Assembly (NCBI GenBank): GCA_038182865.1
Contig: CP116226.1
Coordinates: 3,038,001 to 3,102,000, forward strand
Direction of reading: 5' to 3'
DNA from: Microbacterium enclense
GTDB taxonomy: Bacteria; Actinomycetota; Actinomycetes; Actinomycetales; Microbacteriaceae
DNA: 64,000 bases
Position 1 is the stretch's first letter, and every line of letters starts with the position of its first letter. A program made the translations under genes and the position numbers. Shown here piece after piece: positions 16,148 through 26,039 of the stretch. The notes beneath the pieces are model-generated. The model did not search any database. It saw nothing but the letters and a program-made list of their open reading frames with translations, and was not told the origin of the DNA.

Positions 16148-16693
16148 ATGCCACGCCTCGTCGCCGTCTGCGCCGTCCACAGCCTGCACCCCGACGCCGG
16201 TTCGGTCGGCGTGACCGCCATCGACAAGCGACCGCTGGAGGGTCCGGTGCGGGTGGGCCCTCTCGGCGTCCGCGCCGACGTGCAGGCGAGCCGCAAGCAT
16301 CACGGTGGGCGCGACAAGGCCGTCTACGCGTACTCGGCGGCCGACGCCGAGTACTGGCAGAACGAGCTGGGGCGCGATCTGAGTCCCGGGTGGTTCGGTG
16401 AGAACCTCCGCGTCGAGGGCATCGACGTGAACGCGGCGCGCATCGGTGAGGTCTGGCGCATCGGCGACACGGTCGAGGTCGAGGTGACCATGCCGCGGAC
16501 GCCGTGCGCCACGTTCGCGCGGTGGGTGGGTGGCCGCGATGCGCGCGGATGGGTGAAGAGATTCTCGGATGCCGGTCGCCTCGGCGCCTACCTCCGGGTC
16601 CGCCGTGCGGGCGACGTCCAGGCGGGGGATGCCATCGAGATCCTGCGGTCGCCCCAGGGGGCGCCCACCGTTCTCGAGGTGTACCGCGGCTGA
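16148..16693 (+). CDS. MOSC domain protein (YiiM-like)
   Basis: 181 residues covering one MOSC beta-barrel domain. The conserved cysteine lies in PRTPCATFARW, near residue 120. The N terminus has the usual GPVRVGPLGVRADVQ strand and the HHGGRDKAVYAY block. MOSC proteins handle molybdenum cofactor-linked sulfur or N-hydroxylated substrates; YiiM in E. coli works in 6-hydroxylaminopurine detoxification. It starts nine bases after the anti-sigma stop and may be co-transcribed. The exact substrate is unknown. Confidence 0.85.
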   Translation: MPRLVAVCAVHSLHPDAGSVGVTAIDKRPLEGPVRVGPLGVRADVQASRKHHGGRDKAVYAYSAADAEYWQNELGRDLSPGWFGENLRVEGIDVNAARIGEVWRIGDTVEVEVTMPRTPCATFARWVGGRDARGWVKRFSDAGRLGAYLRVRRAGDVQAGDAIEILRSPQGAPTVLEVYRG

Positions 16694-16921
16694 TCCCGCA
16701 CCCGCCGGCGTCGCCGCCGCCGTGGGGCGCTCGCGCGCACTCCCGGCGACGCGGTGGTTCGCCGCCGTCGTCCCGGCGAGGGGGTGGCTCGCGCTCCGTG
16801 TCGACCTCGGCGAAGCGTCCGCCGGGAACGCGCTCGACGCGCATACGGGGCCAGTCCTCGGTCGGTGTGGGGTACGACCGTGCCGCCTCCTGGACGGCGC
16901 GGGCGCGGCATCCCGAAACGA
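16694..16921. other. Gene-poor gap between MOSC gene and fba terminator
   Basis: No gene can be supported. A minus-strand frame downstream of fba stays open and reads like ordinary protein for about 45 residues (PTPTEDWPRMRVERVPGG region), then becomes Arg/Pro-rich. It has no start codon near the good part except an internal ATG at about 16846. It may be a decayed gene or chance in GC-rich DNA. Confidence 0.4.
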
Positions 16922-16951
16922 CGAACGCCCCGGTCGGAGCCGGGGCGTTCG
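16922..16951 (-). terminator. Hairpin terminator of fba
   Basis: Perfect 12-bp stem CGAACGCCCCGG / CCGGGGCGTTCG with a 6-base loop, 15 bases beyond the fba stop on the minus strand. Confidence 0.75.
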
Positions 16952-16966
16952 GAGGGGCGAATCGAA

Positions 16967-17995
16967 TCAGCCCTGCGACTTGCCGAAGGAGCCGAGCTGC
17001 TTCGTGGCCTCGACCACGCGGACGGCCATCGCCGACTCGGCGACCTTGCCCCACGCGCGCGGGTCGTACTGCTTTTTGTTGCCGACCTCACCGTCGAGCT
17101 TCAGCACACCCTCGTAGTTCGAGAACATGTAGCCCGCGATCGAGCGCGTGAAGGCGTACTGCGTGTCGGTGTCGATGTTCATCTTCACGACGCCGTTGGA
17201 GACCGCGAGGGCGATCTCCTCGTCGGTCGAGCCGCTGCCGCCGTGGAAGACGAGGTCGAGAGGCTTGGGGCCGGTGCCGAACTTCGCGGCGATACCCTCC
17301 TGGATCTCGCCGAGCAGCTCGGGGCGGAGCTTGACGCCGCCCGGCTTGTACACACCGTGCACGTTGCCGAAGGTGAGGGCCGAGATGTAGCGGCCGTTCT
17401 CGCCGAGGCCGAGACGCTCGACGGCCTTGGTCACATCGGCGACCGTCGTGTAGAGGGCCTCGTTGGAACCCTCGTGCTGCACGCCGTCTTCTTCGCCGCC
17501 GACGACGCCGACCTCGATCTCGAGGATCGCGTGGATGTTGTTGAGCCGGGGGAGGAGCTCGGCAGCGATGTCGATGTTCTCGTCGAGGGGAACAGCCGAA
17601 CCGTCCCACATGTGCGACTGGAAGATCGGGTTGCGACCCGCCTTGACCTCTTCTTCAGAGGCCTCGAGCAGGGGGATGACGAAGCCGGGGAGCGCGTCCT
17701 TCGGGCAGTGGTCGGTGTGCAGAGCCACCGTGATGGGGTAGTTCTTCGCGACCTCGGTCACGTACTTCGCGAAAGCGAGAGCGCCGGTCGCGCGGGCCTT
17801 CACCGTGTGGCCGGCGAAGTAGTCGGCGCCGCCGGTGGTGACCTGGAGGATGCCGTCGGAGCCGGCCTCGGTCAGGCCCTGGAGCACCGAGTTGATGGTC
17901 TGCGAGCTCGAGACGTTGATCGCGGGGTACGCGAAGCTGCCGGCCTTGGCGCGGTCCAGCATGTCGGCGTACTGCTCAGGGGTGGCGACGGGCAT
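16967..17995 (-). CDS. fba: Class II fructose-bisphosphate aldolase
   Basis: 342 residues, the class II (zinc-dependent) length. It cleaves fructose-1,6-bisphosphate to DHAP and glyceraldehyde-3-phosphate and works backward in gluconeogenesis. Zinc-site and substrate motifs are visible: ALHTDHCP, the EIEVGVVGGEEDGV block, FGNVHGVYKPG, DLVFHGGSGS and VVKMNIDTDTQYAF. AAGGAG precedes the ATG. It is divergently arranged with glpX, the gluconeogenic bisphosphatase acting on the same metabolite. The shared 177-bp region could coordinate both genes. Confidence 0.95.
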   Translation of the reverse strand: MPVATPEQYADMLDRAKAGSFAYPAINVSSSQTINSVLQGLTEAGSDGILQVTTGGADYFAGHTVKARATGALAFAKYVTEVAKNYPITVALHTDHCPKDALPGFVIPLLEASEEEVKAGRNPIFQSHMWDGSAVPLDENIDIAAELLPRLNNIHAILEIEVGVVGGEEDGVQHEGSNEALYTTVADVTKAVERLGLGENGRYISALTFGNVHGVYKPGGVKLRPELLGEIQEGIAAKFGTGPKPLDLVFHGGSGSTDEEIALAVSNGVVKMNIDTDTQYAFTRSIAGYMFSNYEGVLKLDGEVGNKKQYDPRAWGKVAESAMAVRVVEATKQLGSFGKSQG

Positions 17996-18098
17996 TGTGC
18001 TCCTTGTGTCGGTGTGGGGACACCGCCAGCCTAGCGAAGCCGCCGGATCGTGATGAGGGTCGAGGCGGAGGAAGTGTGGGAGTATGCGCTGGCGTTAA

Positions 18099-18110
18099 GA
18101 ATCGCGATTC
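18099..18110. promoter_or_regulatory. 12-bp perfect palindrome between fba and glpX
   Basis: GAATCGCGATTC, extended to AAG-N-like flanks, sits in the 177-bp divergent intergenic region, about 60 bp upstream of the glpX start. It is unusually A/T-rich for the surroundings and is symmetric like a repressor operator. No regulator is identified. Confidence 0.4.
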
Positions 18111-18172
18111 CTTCATCCGCCGAGGGGTCAAATTGGGCGGTTGTCACGACTCCGCTGGCTACAGTGGGCCAC

Positions 18173-19162
18173 ATGGTGAGCCTGACATCCGATATGAGCC
18201 CGTTGCACCCCGATCGGAACCTGGCTCTCGAGCTGGTCCGGGCCACCGAGGCTGCCTCGATTCGCGCCGTGCCCTTCATCGGGCGCGGAGACAAGGAAGC
18301 CGCCGACGGCGCAGCCGTCGACGCGATGCGAGCGTTCTTCAGCACCGTCAACTTCGACGGCACGATCGTGATCGGAGAGGGCGAGAAAGACAACGCGCCC
18401 ATGCTCTACAACGGCGAGCGTGTCGGCAGCGGCCGGGGGCCGCAGTGCGATGTCGCCGTCGATCCGATCGACGGCACGTCACTGACCGCGGCGGGGCGTC
18501 AGAACGCTCTCTCGGTCATTGCCGTCTCCGACCAGGGAACGATGCTGGACGCGTCGAGCGTGTTCTACATGGACAAGCTCGTGACGGGCCCCGCGGGCGT
18601 CGGTGTCGTCGACATCCGCCTGCCCATCGGAGAGAACATCCGCCTTCTCGCGAAGGCCCTCGGCAAGCCGGTCGACGAGATCGTCGTATCTGTGCTGAAC
18701 CGTCCTCGCCACGAACAGCTCATCGCCGACATCCGCGCAGCGGGCGCCGGGACCCGCCTGATGAGCGATGGCGACGTCGCCGGCGGGATCAACGCGGCCC
18801 GTCACAATGCCCGTACCGACATGTGTGTCGGTATCGGCGGCAGCCCCGAGGGCATCGTGACGGCGTGCGCGATCAAGGCTCTCGGTGGGCACATCCAGGG
18901 TGTCCTCGCGCCGCGCAACGACGACGAGAAGCAGAAGGGTCTGGATGCCGGGCTCAAGGTCGACGGTGAGGTGTACGAGGCCGACGGACTGGTCACGGGG
19001 AAGAACACGATCTTCGTCGCCACCGGTGTGACCGATGGCCAGCTCGTGCAGGGTGTTCGCCGCGAGGGCGACTTCCTGTACACCGAGAGCGTCGTGCTGC
19101 GCGGCGCTTCGGGCACTCTGCGTCGTATCTCGTCGGAGCACCTCACGTCGAAGTGGCTGTAA
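18173..19162 (+). CDS. glpX: Class II fructose-1,6-bisphosphatase
   Basis: 329 residues. It hydrolyses fructose-1,6-bisphosphate to fructose-6-phosphate in gluconeogenesis; GlpX is the main such enzyme in actinobacteria. The lithium-sensitive phosphatase-type motifs are visible: IGEGEKDNAPML, DVAVDPIDGT (near residue 96) and GIGGSPEGIVTACA. The ATG at 18173 is seven bases after TACAGT, so a leaderless mRNA is likely. GTG at 18176 is possible. Upstream in-frame codons back to 18050 are promoter DNA. It lies near fum and DUF4245 as in M. tuberculosis. Confidence 0.95.
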   Translation: MVSLTSDMSPLHPDRNLALELVRATEAASIRAVPFIGRGDKEAADGAAVDAMRAFFSTVNFDGTIVIGEGEKDNAPMLYNGERVGSGRGPQCDVAVDPIDGTSLTAAGRQNALSVIAVSDQGTMLDASSVFYMDKLVTGPAGVGVVDIRLPIGENIRLLAKALGKPVDEIVVSVLNRPRHEQLIADIRAAGAGTRLMSDGDVAGGINAARHNARTDMCVGIGGSPEGIVTACAIKALGGHIQGVLAPRNDDEKQKGLDAGLKVDGEVYEADGLVTGKNTIFVATGVTDGQLVQGVRREGDFLYTESVVLRGASGTLRRISSEHLTSKWL

Positions 19163-19530
19163 CGCGCGAGTACCTGCGCGGCACCGCGCGTACGACCCGT
19201 CTCCAGCCGGGCCGACGTTGAACGCCCGCGGAAAGCTGTAAGGGACAGGCTTCCTGCGGCGTTTCGCGGACGCTCGACGGCGTGAAACCCGGCGGGGGCC
19301 GCGGGAGCGGAACGTCGCCTCGCGCAGGCGAGGCTGGATGGCGTACGCCACGCCACGGCTCCGTGAGAAGCGGATCCGGCGAACGGCTCGCCGGTGGTGC
19401 CCTGATGCACACCTACAGCCGGGCGTGTCGTGACGCAAGCGTGACCGGTCCGGCGGGGGTCGTCTGGCAGAATCGTCTGCAGTGTCAACGGCGACGCTGT
19501 GTTCTTCCGAGACCCGAAGGGGGATCGTCC
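19163..19530. other. 368-bp intergenic region after glpX
   Basis: No gene is seen. An imperfect hairpin near 19220-19262 (CGCCCGCGGAAAGC against GCTTCCTGCGGCG) may end glpX transcription. A TCGCC/GGCGA hairpin occurs near 19316-19333. A CAGAAT box about 60 bases before the next gene could be its -10 element. Confidence 0.4.
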
Positions 19531-19740
19531 ATGGCAGCTCCGACGAACCAAGCCGCGCCCCAGACGGGGGCGCATGCGGTCATCGCCGACGCCGTCGACC
19601 CTGCCCGCCGTCCCGACGTCCTTCTGCGTGTGCGCCGCGACGAGGGCCACGAGGTGAGCGCCTGGTGGATGGTCGGCGCATTCGTCGGTGCGTCTGCCGC
19701 GGTGATCAGCCTCCTGAGTTGGGTCCCCGGCGGGTCGTGA
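19531..19740 (+). CDS. Small membrane protein, unknown
   Basis: 69 residues: a hydrophilic N-terminal half (about 45 residues, rich in Ala/Arg/Asp) and a single C-terminal helix (about 46-64, VGAFVGASAAVISLLSW), so possibly tail-anchored. The ATG is preceded by GAAGGGGG. It is convergent with rmuC, ending 21 bases from the rmuC stop. I do not recognise a family; codon use matches neighbours, so it is probably real. Confidence 0.6.
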   Translation: MAAPTNQAAPQTGAHAVIADAVDPARRPDVLLRVRRDEGHEVSAWWMVGAFVGASAAVISLLSWVPGGS

Positions 19741-19761
19741 TCCCGCGCGGGCCGCGTACCG

Positions 19762-21126
19762 CTACCGCTCGCCGTCGCTGAGCCCCGCCCGAGCCCGCAC
19801 GTCGCCGAGGTCGGCGGCCGCGAGAGGCCGGTTCTCGGGGCGTTCTGCGTCGTCGTCCTGCGTGCGGACGGACTGCGCCCCTTCCCTGCCGTCGGAGATG
19901 CTTGCGCCCGAGTCGATGAATTCCGGGGCGGCCCAGCGGCGAGGCGTGGCTTCGAGCGCGGTGGGGGCGGCGACGGCATCGAGTTTCGTTTCGTCGATGC
20001 CGGGGAACTTCCTCGCCGTGACCAGGACACGCGACTCCAGGGACCCCGCGAACTTGTTGTAGCTGTCGACGGTGCGTTCGATCGCGCGCCGGAGGTCGGT
20101 CGCGTGTCCGGCGAGCGTTCCGACTCGTTCGTAGAGCTCGGTGCCGAGGGTGAAGAGGGTGCGAGCCTCGTCGGACACGTCCTGCTGGGTCCAGGTGAAG
20201 GCGACGGTCTTCAGCACCGCCCACAGGTTGACCGGCGAGGCCAGCGCCACCCGGCGCGAGAAGGCGTAGTCGAGCAGGGTCGGGTCTTCGTCGAGGGCCG
20301 AGGACAGGAGCGATTCGCTCGGGATGAAGCACACGACGAACTCGGGGCTGCTCTCCAGTCCCGCCCAATAGGTTTTGCGGGCAAGGGCGTCGACGTGCGC
20401 CCGCACCGCCTTCGCGTGACGGGTGAGCAACGTCGCCCGGCGCGCGCCTTCATCGCCGTGCGCGGTGACCGGGATGGCACTGGCCTGCAGGTAGGCGTCG
20501 AGGGGGACCTTGGCATCCACCGCGAGGGCCTTTCCGCCGGGGAGGCGAACGACCATGTCGGGCCGGCCCGCGCCCGCGTCGGAGGAGACGGACGCCTGGA
20601 GGTCGAAATCGACGTAGCGGGTGAGCCCCGCCGCCTCGACGACGCGGCGCAGCTGGGTCTCGCCCCACACACCGCGCGTACTGCCGGAGCGCATCGCCGA
20701 CGCCAGCGCCTCGGTCGTCGCCCGCAACGCCTCGTCGGCCTCACGGGATTGGCGCAGTTGCTCGCCGAGTGCCGAATACTGCTCGACGCGGTCGCGCTCG
20801 AGCCCATCGACCTTGCGCTGCATGGCGTCGAGGGTCTCTCGTACCGGGTCGAGGGCGCGCAGGACCGTCTGGTCGCGGCGCTCGCGCTCTTCCCGGGCAG
20901 CTTGGTCGCTGCGCGTCTGCCCGACCAGCTCGCGGTACAGGCCGATCTGGTGGTCGAGCTGCGCCTGGAGCCCCGCGCGTGCGGCGTCGGCGGCGGCCAC
21001 CCGCGCCGACAGCTCACCGCGTTCGAGCGTTGTACGCGCTGCGGATCGAGCGGCCCCGACGAACCACCCGCCGACGGCACCCAGCGCCAGGGCGAGGATC
21101 ACGAGAACGAGGGCGATGGCATCCAT
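19762..21126 (-). CDS. rmuC: DNA recombination protein RmuC
   Basis: 454 residues. An N-terminal membrane helix (about 2-24) is followed by a long coiled coil (about 30-115), then the RmuC nuclease-like domain (about 120-370). That domain contains TRGVWGETQLRRVVEAAGL, LPGGKALAVDAKVPLDAY and SPEFVVCFIPSE. The KxVAVDAK-type motif is the conserved PD-(D/E)xK-like core. RmuC limits inversions or rearrangements at short repeats. The ATG at 21126 is chosen over an in-frame ATG five codons upstream because it starts the membrane helix. Confidence 0.92.
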   Translation of the reverse strand: MDAIALVLVILALALGAVGGWFVGAARSAARTTLERGELSARVAAADAARAGLQAQLDHQIGLYRELVGQTRSDQAAREERERRDQTVLRALDPVRETLDAMQRKVDGLERDRVEQYSALGEQLRQSREADEALRATTEALASAMRSGSTRGVWGETQLRRVVEAAGLTRYVDFDLQASVSSDAGAGRPDMVVRLPGGKALAVDAKVPLDAYLQASAIPVTAHGDEGARRATLLTRHAKAVRAHVDALARKTYWAGLESSPEFVVCFIPSESLLSSALDEDPTLLDYAFSRRVALASPVNLWAVLKTVAFTWTQQDVSDEARTLFTLGTELYERVGTLAGHATDLRRAIERTVDSYNKFAGSLESRVLVTARKFPGIDETKLDAVAAPTALEATPRRWAAPEFIDSGASISDGREGAQSVRTQDDDAERPENRPLAAADLGDVRARAGLSDGER

Positions 21127-21180
21127 GGGGTCAGCATGCACCAGACCTCCGACATCGCCGGAAAGACGGGCCGGGAAGGC

Positions 21181-21777
21181 TCAGGCGACGGCGCGCTCGA
21201 CCACCGGCTCGGCGGCGATCTGCGAGATCCGGACCCCCAGGTGAGCGGCGAGGGCGTGCACGTCGTCGGCCCCGGCGCGGCGCGCGCAGTCGATGGTGAT
21301 CTCCGCGCAGGCAACGGCATCCGCGAGTGCATCGTGATGCGCGAAGGGCGAGCAGCCGGCCTCCTCGGCCACCAGCGGGAGCCGATACGAGGCGAGGGTG
21401 TACGTCTTGCGCGACATCTGGACGCTGCACAGGTAGCGGTAGGGCGGGCAGGCGTCGCCGGTGGTGGCGCACGCGCGACGAAGGACCGACATGTCGAAAC
21501 CGGCGTTGTGGGCGACAAGGACGTCCGCACCCGCGAAGGCCGTGAGCCGCGCGAGCTGCGTGCTCCAGTCGGGGGCGTTCACGACGTCGGCGGGCTGGAT
21601 GCCATGAATCCCGACGTTGATCGGGGCGAAATGGTCGTGGCCCGGAGGCGGTTTGATGAGCCAGGCGGCGGTGGCGACGACGCGGCCGTCGCGGACCCGG
21701 GCGAGACCGACCGCACAGGCCGAGGCTCCGCTGGAGTTCGCCGTCTCGAAGTCGATCGCCGTGAAGTCCAGTCCCAC
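21181..21777 (-). CDS. DEDDh 3'-5' exonuclease (DnaQ-like)
   Basis: 198 residues of the DnaQ/epsilon-type exonuclease fold. Exo I is DFTAIDFETAN (D and E metal ligands), Exo II is LVAHNAGFDMSVL, and Exo III is SPFAHHDALADAVA with the catalytic His. A short C-terminal segment (HALAAHLGVRIS) follows. It may act in proofreading or repair, or be an orphan epsilon-like nuclease. It starts at GTG (VGLDF), with GGAGG immediately upstream at unusually short spacing. The gene lies upstream of rmuC on the same strand with a 54-bp gap, so a repair operon is plausible. Confidence 0.9.
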   Translation of the reverse strand: MGLDFTAIDFETANSSGASACAVGLARVRDGRVVATAAWLIKPPPGHDHFAPINVGIHGIQPADVVNAPDWSTQLARLTAFAGADVLVAHNAGFDMSVLRRACATTGDACPPYRYLCSVQMSRKTYTLASYRLPLVAEEAGCSPFAHHDALADAVACAEITIDCARRAGADDVHALAAHLGVRISQIAAEPVVERAVA

Positions 21778-22044
21778 GCCTCCACCCTCACCCGCGGAAC
21801 CGCCGACACGGAGAGGCGCGCCGGGGCGAGTGGCATCCCGTGGCTGCGGCGGGCACCGTTCAGGCGGATCGATGTGTGGGAAGCAGTGTGTCGAGTCGCT
21901 CCGCAGGATGAGAGGAGTGCGAGCCGTCGTGCGGAGCCGGGGCCGGACACGCCGGAACGTCACCGACGACACACCGGATCGCGGCGGGAACTCCGCACGA
22001 CGGAGCGCGGTGGTGGTGTCGGACGGGCAGCGTAGGGTCGGGGC

Positions 22045-22794
22045 ATGACCGATCGCGAGAAGTCGACGTCGTTCGGACAGGCGGCATCCGCCTACGAATC
22101 CGGGCGACCCGGGTACCCGAACGAAGCTGTGGCGTGGCTGCTCGAGTCCGTCCGCGAGCCGGGGCGCGCGCTGCGCGTCGCCGATGTGGGTGCCGGCACC
22201 GGCAAGCTCACGCGTGCCGTCGTCGAGCTGGGCGCCGACGTGGTGGCCGTGGATCCGGATGCCGACATGCTCGCGACGCTGCGCGCCGGCGTCCCCGGCG
22301 TGCCCACGTTCGTCGGGACGGCCGAGAGCCTCCCGCTCCCCGACTCCGGCCTCGACGCCGTGGTCATGGGTCAGGCGTGGCACTGGGTCGATGTCGAGCG
22401 GGCGTCGCGCGAGGTCGCTCGCGTCCTGCGCAGCGGGGGAGCGCTGGGCCTCATCTGGAACATCCGCGACGACAGCGTCGATTGGGTGCGGCGGCTCACC
22501 GCGGCGATGGGTGGCTCGAATGCCGAGGTGCTCCTCGCGACGACCGGACCCCGCGTCGCCGATCCGTTCGCTGAGCTGGAGCACCGCGAGTGGCGATGGG
22601 AACGGACGATCACTCTCGACCAGTTGCGCGACCTCGTCGTGTCGCGCAGCGACATCATCACGGCGAGCCCGGACAAGCGCGCGGGCATCGACGCCGCGGT
22701 CGACGGAGTCGTGGCATCCCTCCCTGAACTCGCCGACGGCGGGTCGATCGCGCTGCCCTATGTGACCCACGCGTTCCGCGCCCGCCGGCCGTGA
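22045..22794 (+). CDS. Class I SAM-dependent methyltransferase
   Basis: 249 residues with the Methyltransf_11 pattern. Motif I is VADVGAGTGKLT (about residues 45-56). The acidic end of strand 2 is VVAVDPDADML, followed by the conserved AESLPLPDSGLDAVVMGQAWHW region. The start FGQAASAYESGRPGYP is typical of ubiquinone/trans-aconitate-type methyltransferases. The substrate is unknown. The ATG lies six bases after TAGGGT, so the mRNA is probably leaderless. It stands before ychF with a 39-bp gap. Confidence 0.87.
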   Translation: MTDREKSTSFGQAASAYESGRPGYPNEAVAWLLESVREPGRALRVADVGAGTGKLTRAVVELGADVVAVDPDADMLATLRAGVPGVPTFVGTAESLPLPDSGLDAVVMGQAWHWVDVERASREVARVLRSGGALGLIWNIRDDSVDWVRRLTAAMGGSNAEVLLATTGPRVADPFAELEHREWRWERTITLDQLRDLVVSRSDIITASPDKRAGIDAAVDGVVASLPELADGGSIALPYVTHAFRARRP

Positions 22795-22833
22795 CGCCGT
22801 GAGCGACGCGCGGGCCGGGTAACCTGGACTCCC

Positions 22834-23907
<1,074 letters not shown>

Positions 23908-23966
23908 ATGGCGCGAAGGTCGCTGAACTAGCGACGCGAGCTGAACGTGCTTACACAGCCCCTGGT

Positions 23967-26039
23967 CTAGTCGAGGAGAATCGCTTCGAGCGTTTCTTTC
24001 ATCCCGGCTGGTTCGAAGCTCGATTGCACCATCCTGTCGAGAACGACATTCGTGAACGCTTCATAATTCACGGTGGTGTTGTCGCGTACGAATCGCTTCA
24101 GAATGTTTCGACCAGGGAGTTCTGCTAGCCAAGCGTCTGATTCGCACGCTTCATGTAGACGACGCCTTTCCCGATCGAGCTGAGCCTCTACAGCACCAAC
24201 GGTGGTCGCATTGGTCAAGATTTCGATTCGTGCGGCGCTCGCCCGCATGGACGACGCTAGATCTTCGGCGGCGGTAGTGCCTGCACGGGCTCCAACACGC
24301 AGAGAGGTGACAGCCCGATCATTGAGGTCAGCTCGAACCAGTTGCAGGGCTATCTCATCGACGATCTCGCGCGCGGCGATGCGTAGCGCTTCCAGAGCGC
24401 CTTCGTCGCTACCGAATGGGTCGTTACCGGTCAGGGCCTGTACGGCTTGCCGAATGTATAGCGGCTCCACGAGATAGTTCTCGATGTGATACCGGTCCCA
24501 CTGCTTGACGTGGCTAATATCGCTTTCAGGATCGCGATCACGGTCCGTCACGCTGTAGAAGCGGTTTGACTGGCCGAGCTGGCTCGATGCACTAGCCAAG
24601 AGTCCATAAAGGCCGCGCACACGACTCTTAGATCCGCCACTAACTAGGTTCACCCGCTTAGCTATGTCGGGAAACAGGCGTCGCACGACCGTCACGTCAA
24701 ATCCGTCGCCGCTATCTGACTCGCCCTCCAGAATGACGACCTTCGCCGTTGGCCGATACGCGGCTAGGTCGCCGACGAGATCGATGACTGCTCGGTCGAG
24801 TTCATCGTTCAGGTGGATCGGATTAGCCTGGTTTTGGTTGCTGTCGCTAGCCGACGCGGGCGTCATGTGAAAAACGCGGTAATTGGCGTTGCCTACGGCC
24901 TGACGCAGGAGCGTGTCTGAGTGAGTGACCAACCAAAGTTGATTGTCCTGGGCGACGCCCAGGTGTCGGTAATAGAAATCAGCAAACCCATGGAGTAGTC
25001 CTGGATTCAGGTGCAACTCTGGTTCATCCAGCAGAATGATCGAACCACGAGGGGTCGCGTTACGAAGCCGAAGGTATCCGTAGAGGATTTCCTTCTCCCC
25101 GGAACTGAGATCGTCTATATCGTGTGATCCGCCTCCTGGCACCTCTACAGGAAACTCCAGGCTTCCACCGTCCAGTGGGCGCACGCCTGCGTAACGCTTG
25201 TCCGGGAAGAATGTCCGAAACAACTCGGACAGTGTGTCGTTGACGCTTTCGCCGTTTGGCTCGTTTCCCGACTCTCTCGCGATCAGATCGCGTATGTAGC
25301 TGGACGCGAGCTCGGTCTTAATGTCCTGATACTTAGCCTGCCAGTTGTAAAGACCAGATTGTCGCCGCTGATCTTCAAACGCCCGCGTGTCTAGGGTTAC
25401 GCCACCGAGGTCCTGGCGAGTGTAAGTGCGCGACGCGCTGTGGTACTCGATGGTTCCAATCGCATGTGGTGCATAGGTCTGGAACGCCAGCTGCGCGATG
25501 ACGGAGTCCTGTAGTACGAGATCCCCGCTGGGGCGAATGGTCACCGCAAGCTCCTGGACAGCGGCTGCAGCGCGAACTGCCGCACCGAGACGCTGGATCA
25601 CCTGGTCAAGTTGTGGCTGAAAGGCTGCAATCTGAGTTGCAACGGAGACTCGGCTAAAACTCCAATGGTCGGTTGCCTGTCCTGTCACCTCCTGCCAAGC
25701 GAGAGGGAACGCGAGTTCCTCAGCGTTCTGCTGAATATACCGAAGCTCTGACGCTGATAGCTCCAGTTGTGCGCGCACCTCCAAAGCGCGATCTGGGTCG
25801 CGAAACATTCTTCGGAGTGCGTGTCGGTCTTGAAGGTTGATGGCGAATTCGCCGAACCATTGATGGTACTCGTTCGCTGAATACCCGCCGTACAAGGACT
25901 TGAGTAGTCGAACCGCATCGAACACACACGACTTGCCGGATCCGTTTTGCCCCGCGATCATCACGAAGCTCGAAAGCTCCTCGACTTCGAAGCGTTCGAC
26001 CGCCCGAAGATTCGACACCAGCAAGCTATTGAAGCGCAT
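23967..26039 (-). CDS. AAA/ABC-type ATPase fused to Toprim/DUF4435-like domain (PARIS/OLD-like defence protein)
   Basis: 690 residues. The ATPase half (about 1-425) has Walker A GQNGSGKS at 30-37, an ABC-type signature DLSSGEKEI near 310, Walker B SIILLDEPELHLNP near 335 and a switch His in LWLVTHSD, the AAA15/OLD layout. The C-terminal part (about 425-690) has VVILEGESD near 433, DRDRD near 496 and HIENYLVEP near 518. These are the acidic and ENYL features of Toprim/DUF4435 domains. Such pairs act in phage defence: PARIS AriA+AriB (sometimes one polypeptide) and OLD nucleases. The ATG at 26039 follows AAGGGGAG; an earlier in-frame ATG at 26150 lacks a site. It is the sole gene of a low-GC island at ychF. 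Whether it is PARIS, OLD class or another type is unresolved. Confidence 0.75.
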   Translation of the reverse strand: MRFNSLLVSNLRAVERFEVEELSSFVMIAGQNGSGKSCVFDAVRLLKSLYGGYSANEYHQWFGEFAINLQDRHALRRMFRDPDRALEVRAQLELSASELRYIQQNAEELAFPLAWQEVTGQATDHWSFSRVSVATQIAAFQPQLDQVIQRLGAAVRAAAAVQELAVTIRPSGDLVLQDSVIAQLAFQTYAPHAIGTIEYHSASRTYTRQDLGGVTLDTRAFEDQRRQSGLYNWQAKYQDIKTELASSYIRDLIARESGNEPNGESVNDTLSELFRTFFPDKRYAGVRPLDGGSLEFPVEVPGGGSHDIDDLSSGEKEILYGYLRLRNATPRGSIILLDEPELHLNPGLLHGFADFYYRHLGVAQDNQLWLVTHSDTLLRQAVGNANYRVFHMTPASASDSNQNQANPIHLNDELDRAVIDLVGDLAAYRPTAKVVILEGESDSGDGFDVTVVRRLFPDIAKRVNLVSGGSKSRVRGLYGLLASASSQLGQSNRFYSVTDRDRDPESDISHVKQWDRYHIENYLVEPLYIRQAVQALTGNDPFGSDEGALEALRIAAREIVDEIALQLVRADLNDRAVTSLRVGARAGTTAAEDLASSMRASAARIEILTNATTVGAVEAQLDRERRRLHEACESDAWLAELPGRNILKRFVRDNTTVNYEAFTNVVLDRMVQSSFEPAGMKETLEAILLD

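Noticed and set aside
20104..22035. A 643-codon plus-strand open frame opposite rmuC and the exonuclease
   Set aside because: The proven family motifs lie on the minus strand; the plus-strand product has no recognisable fold and biased composition.
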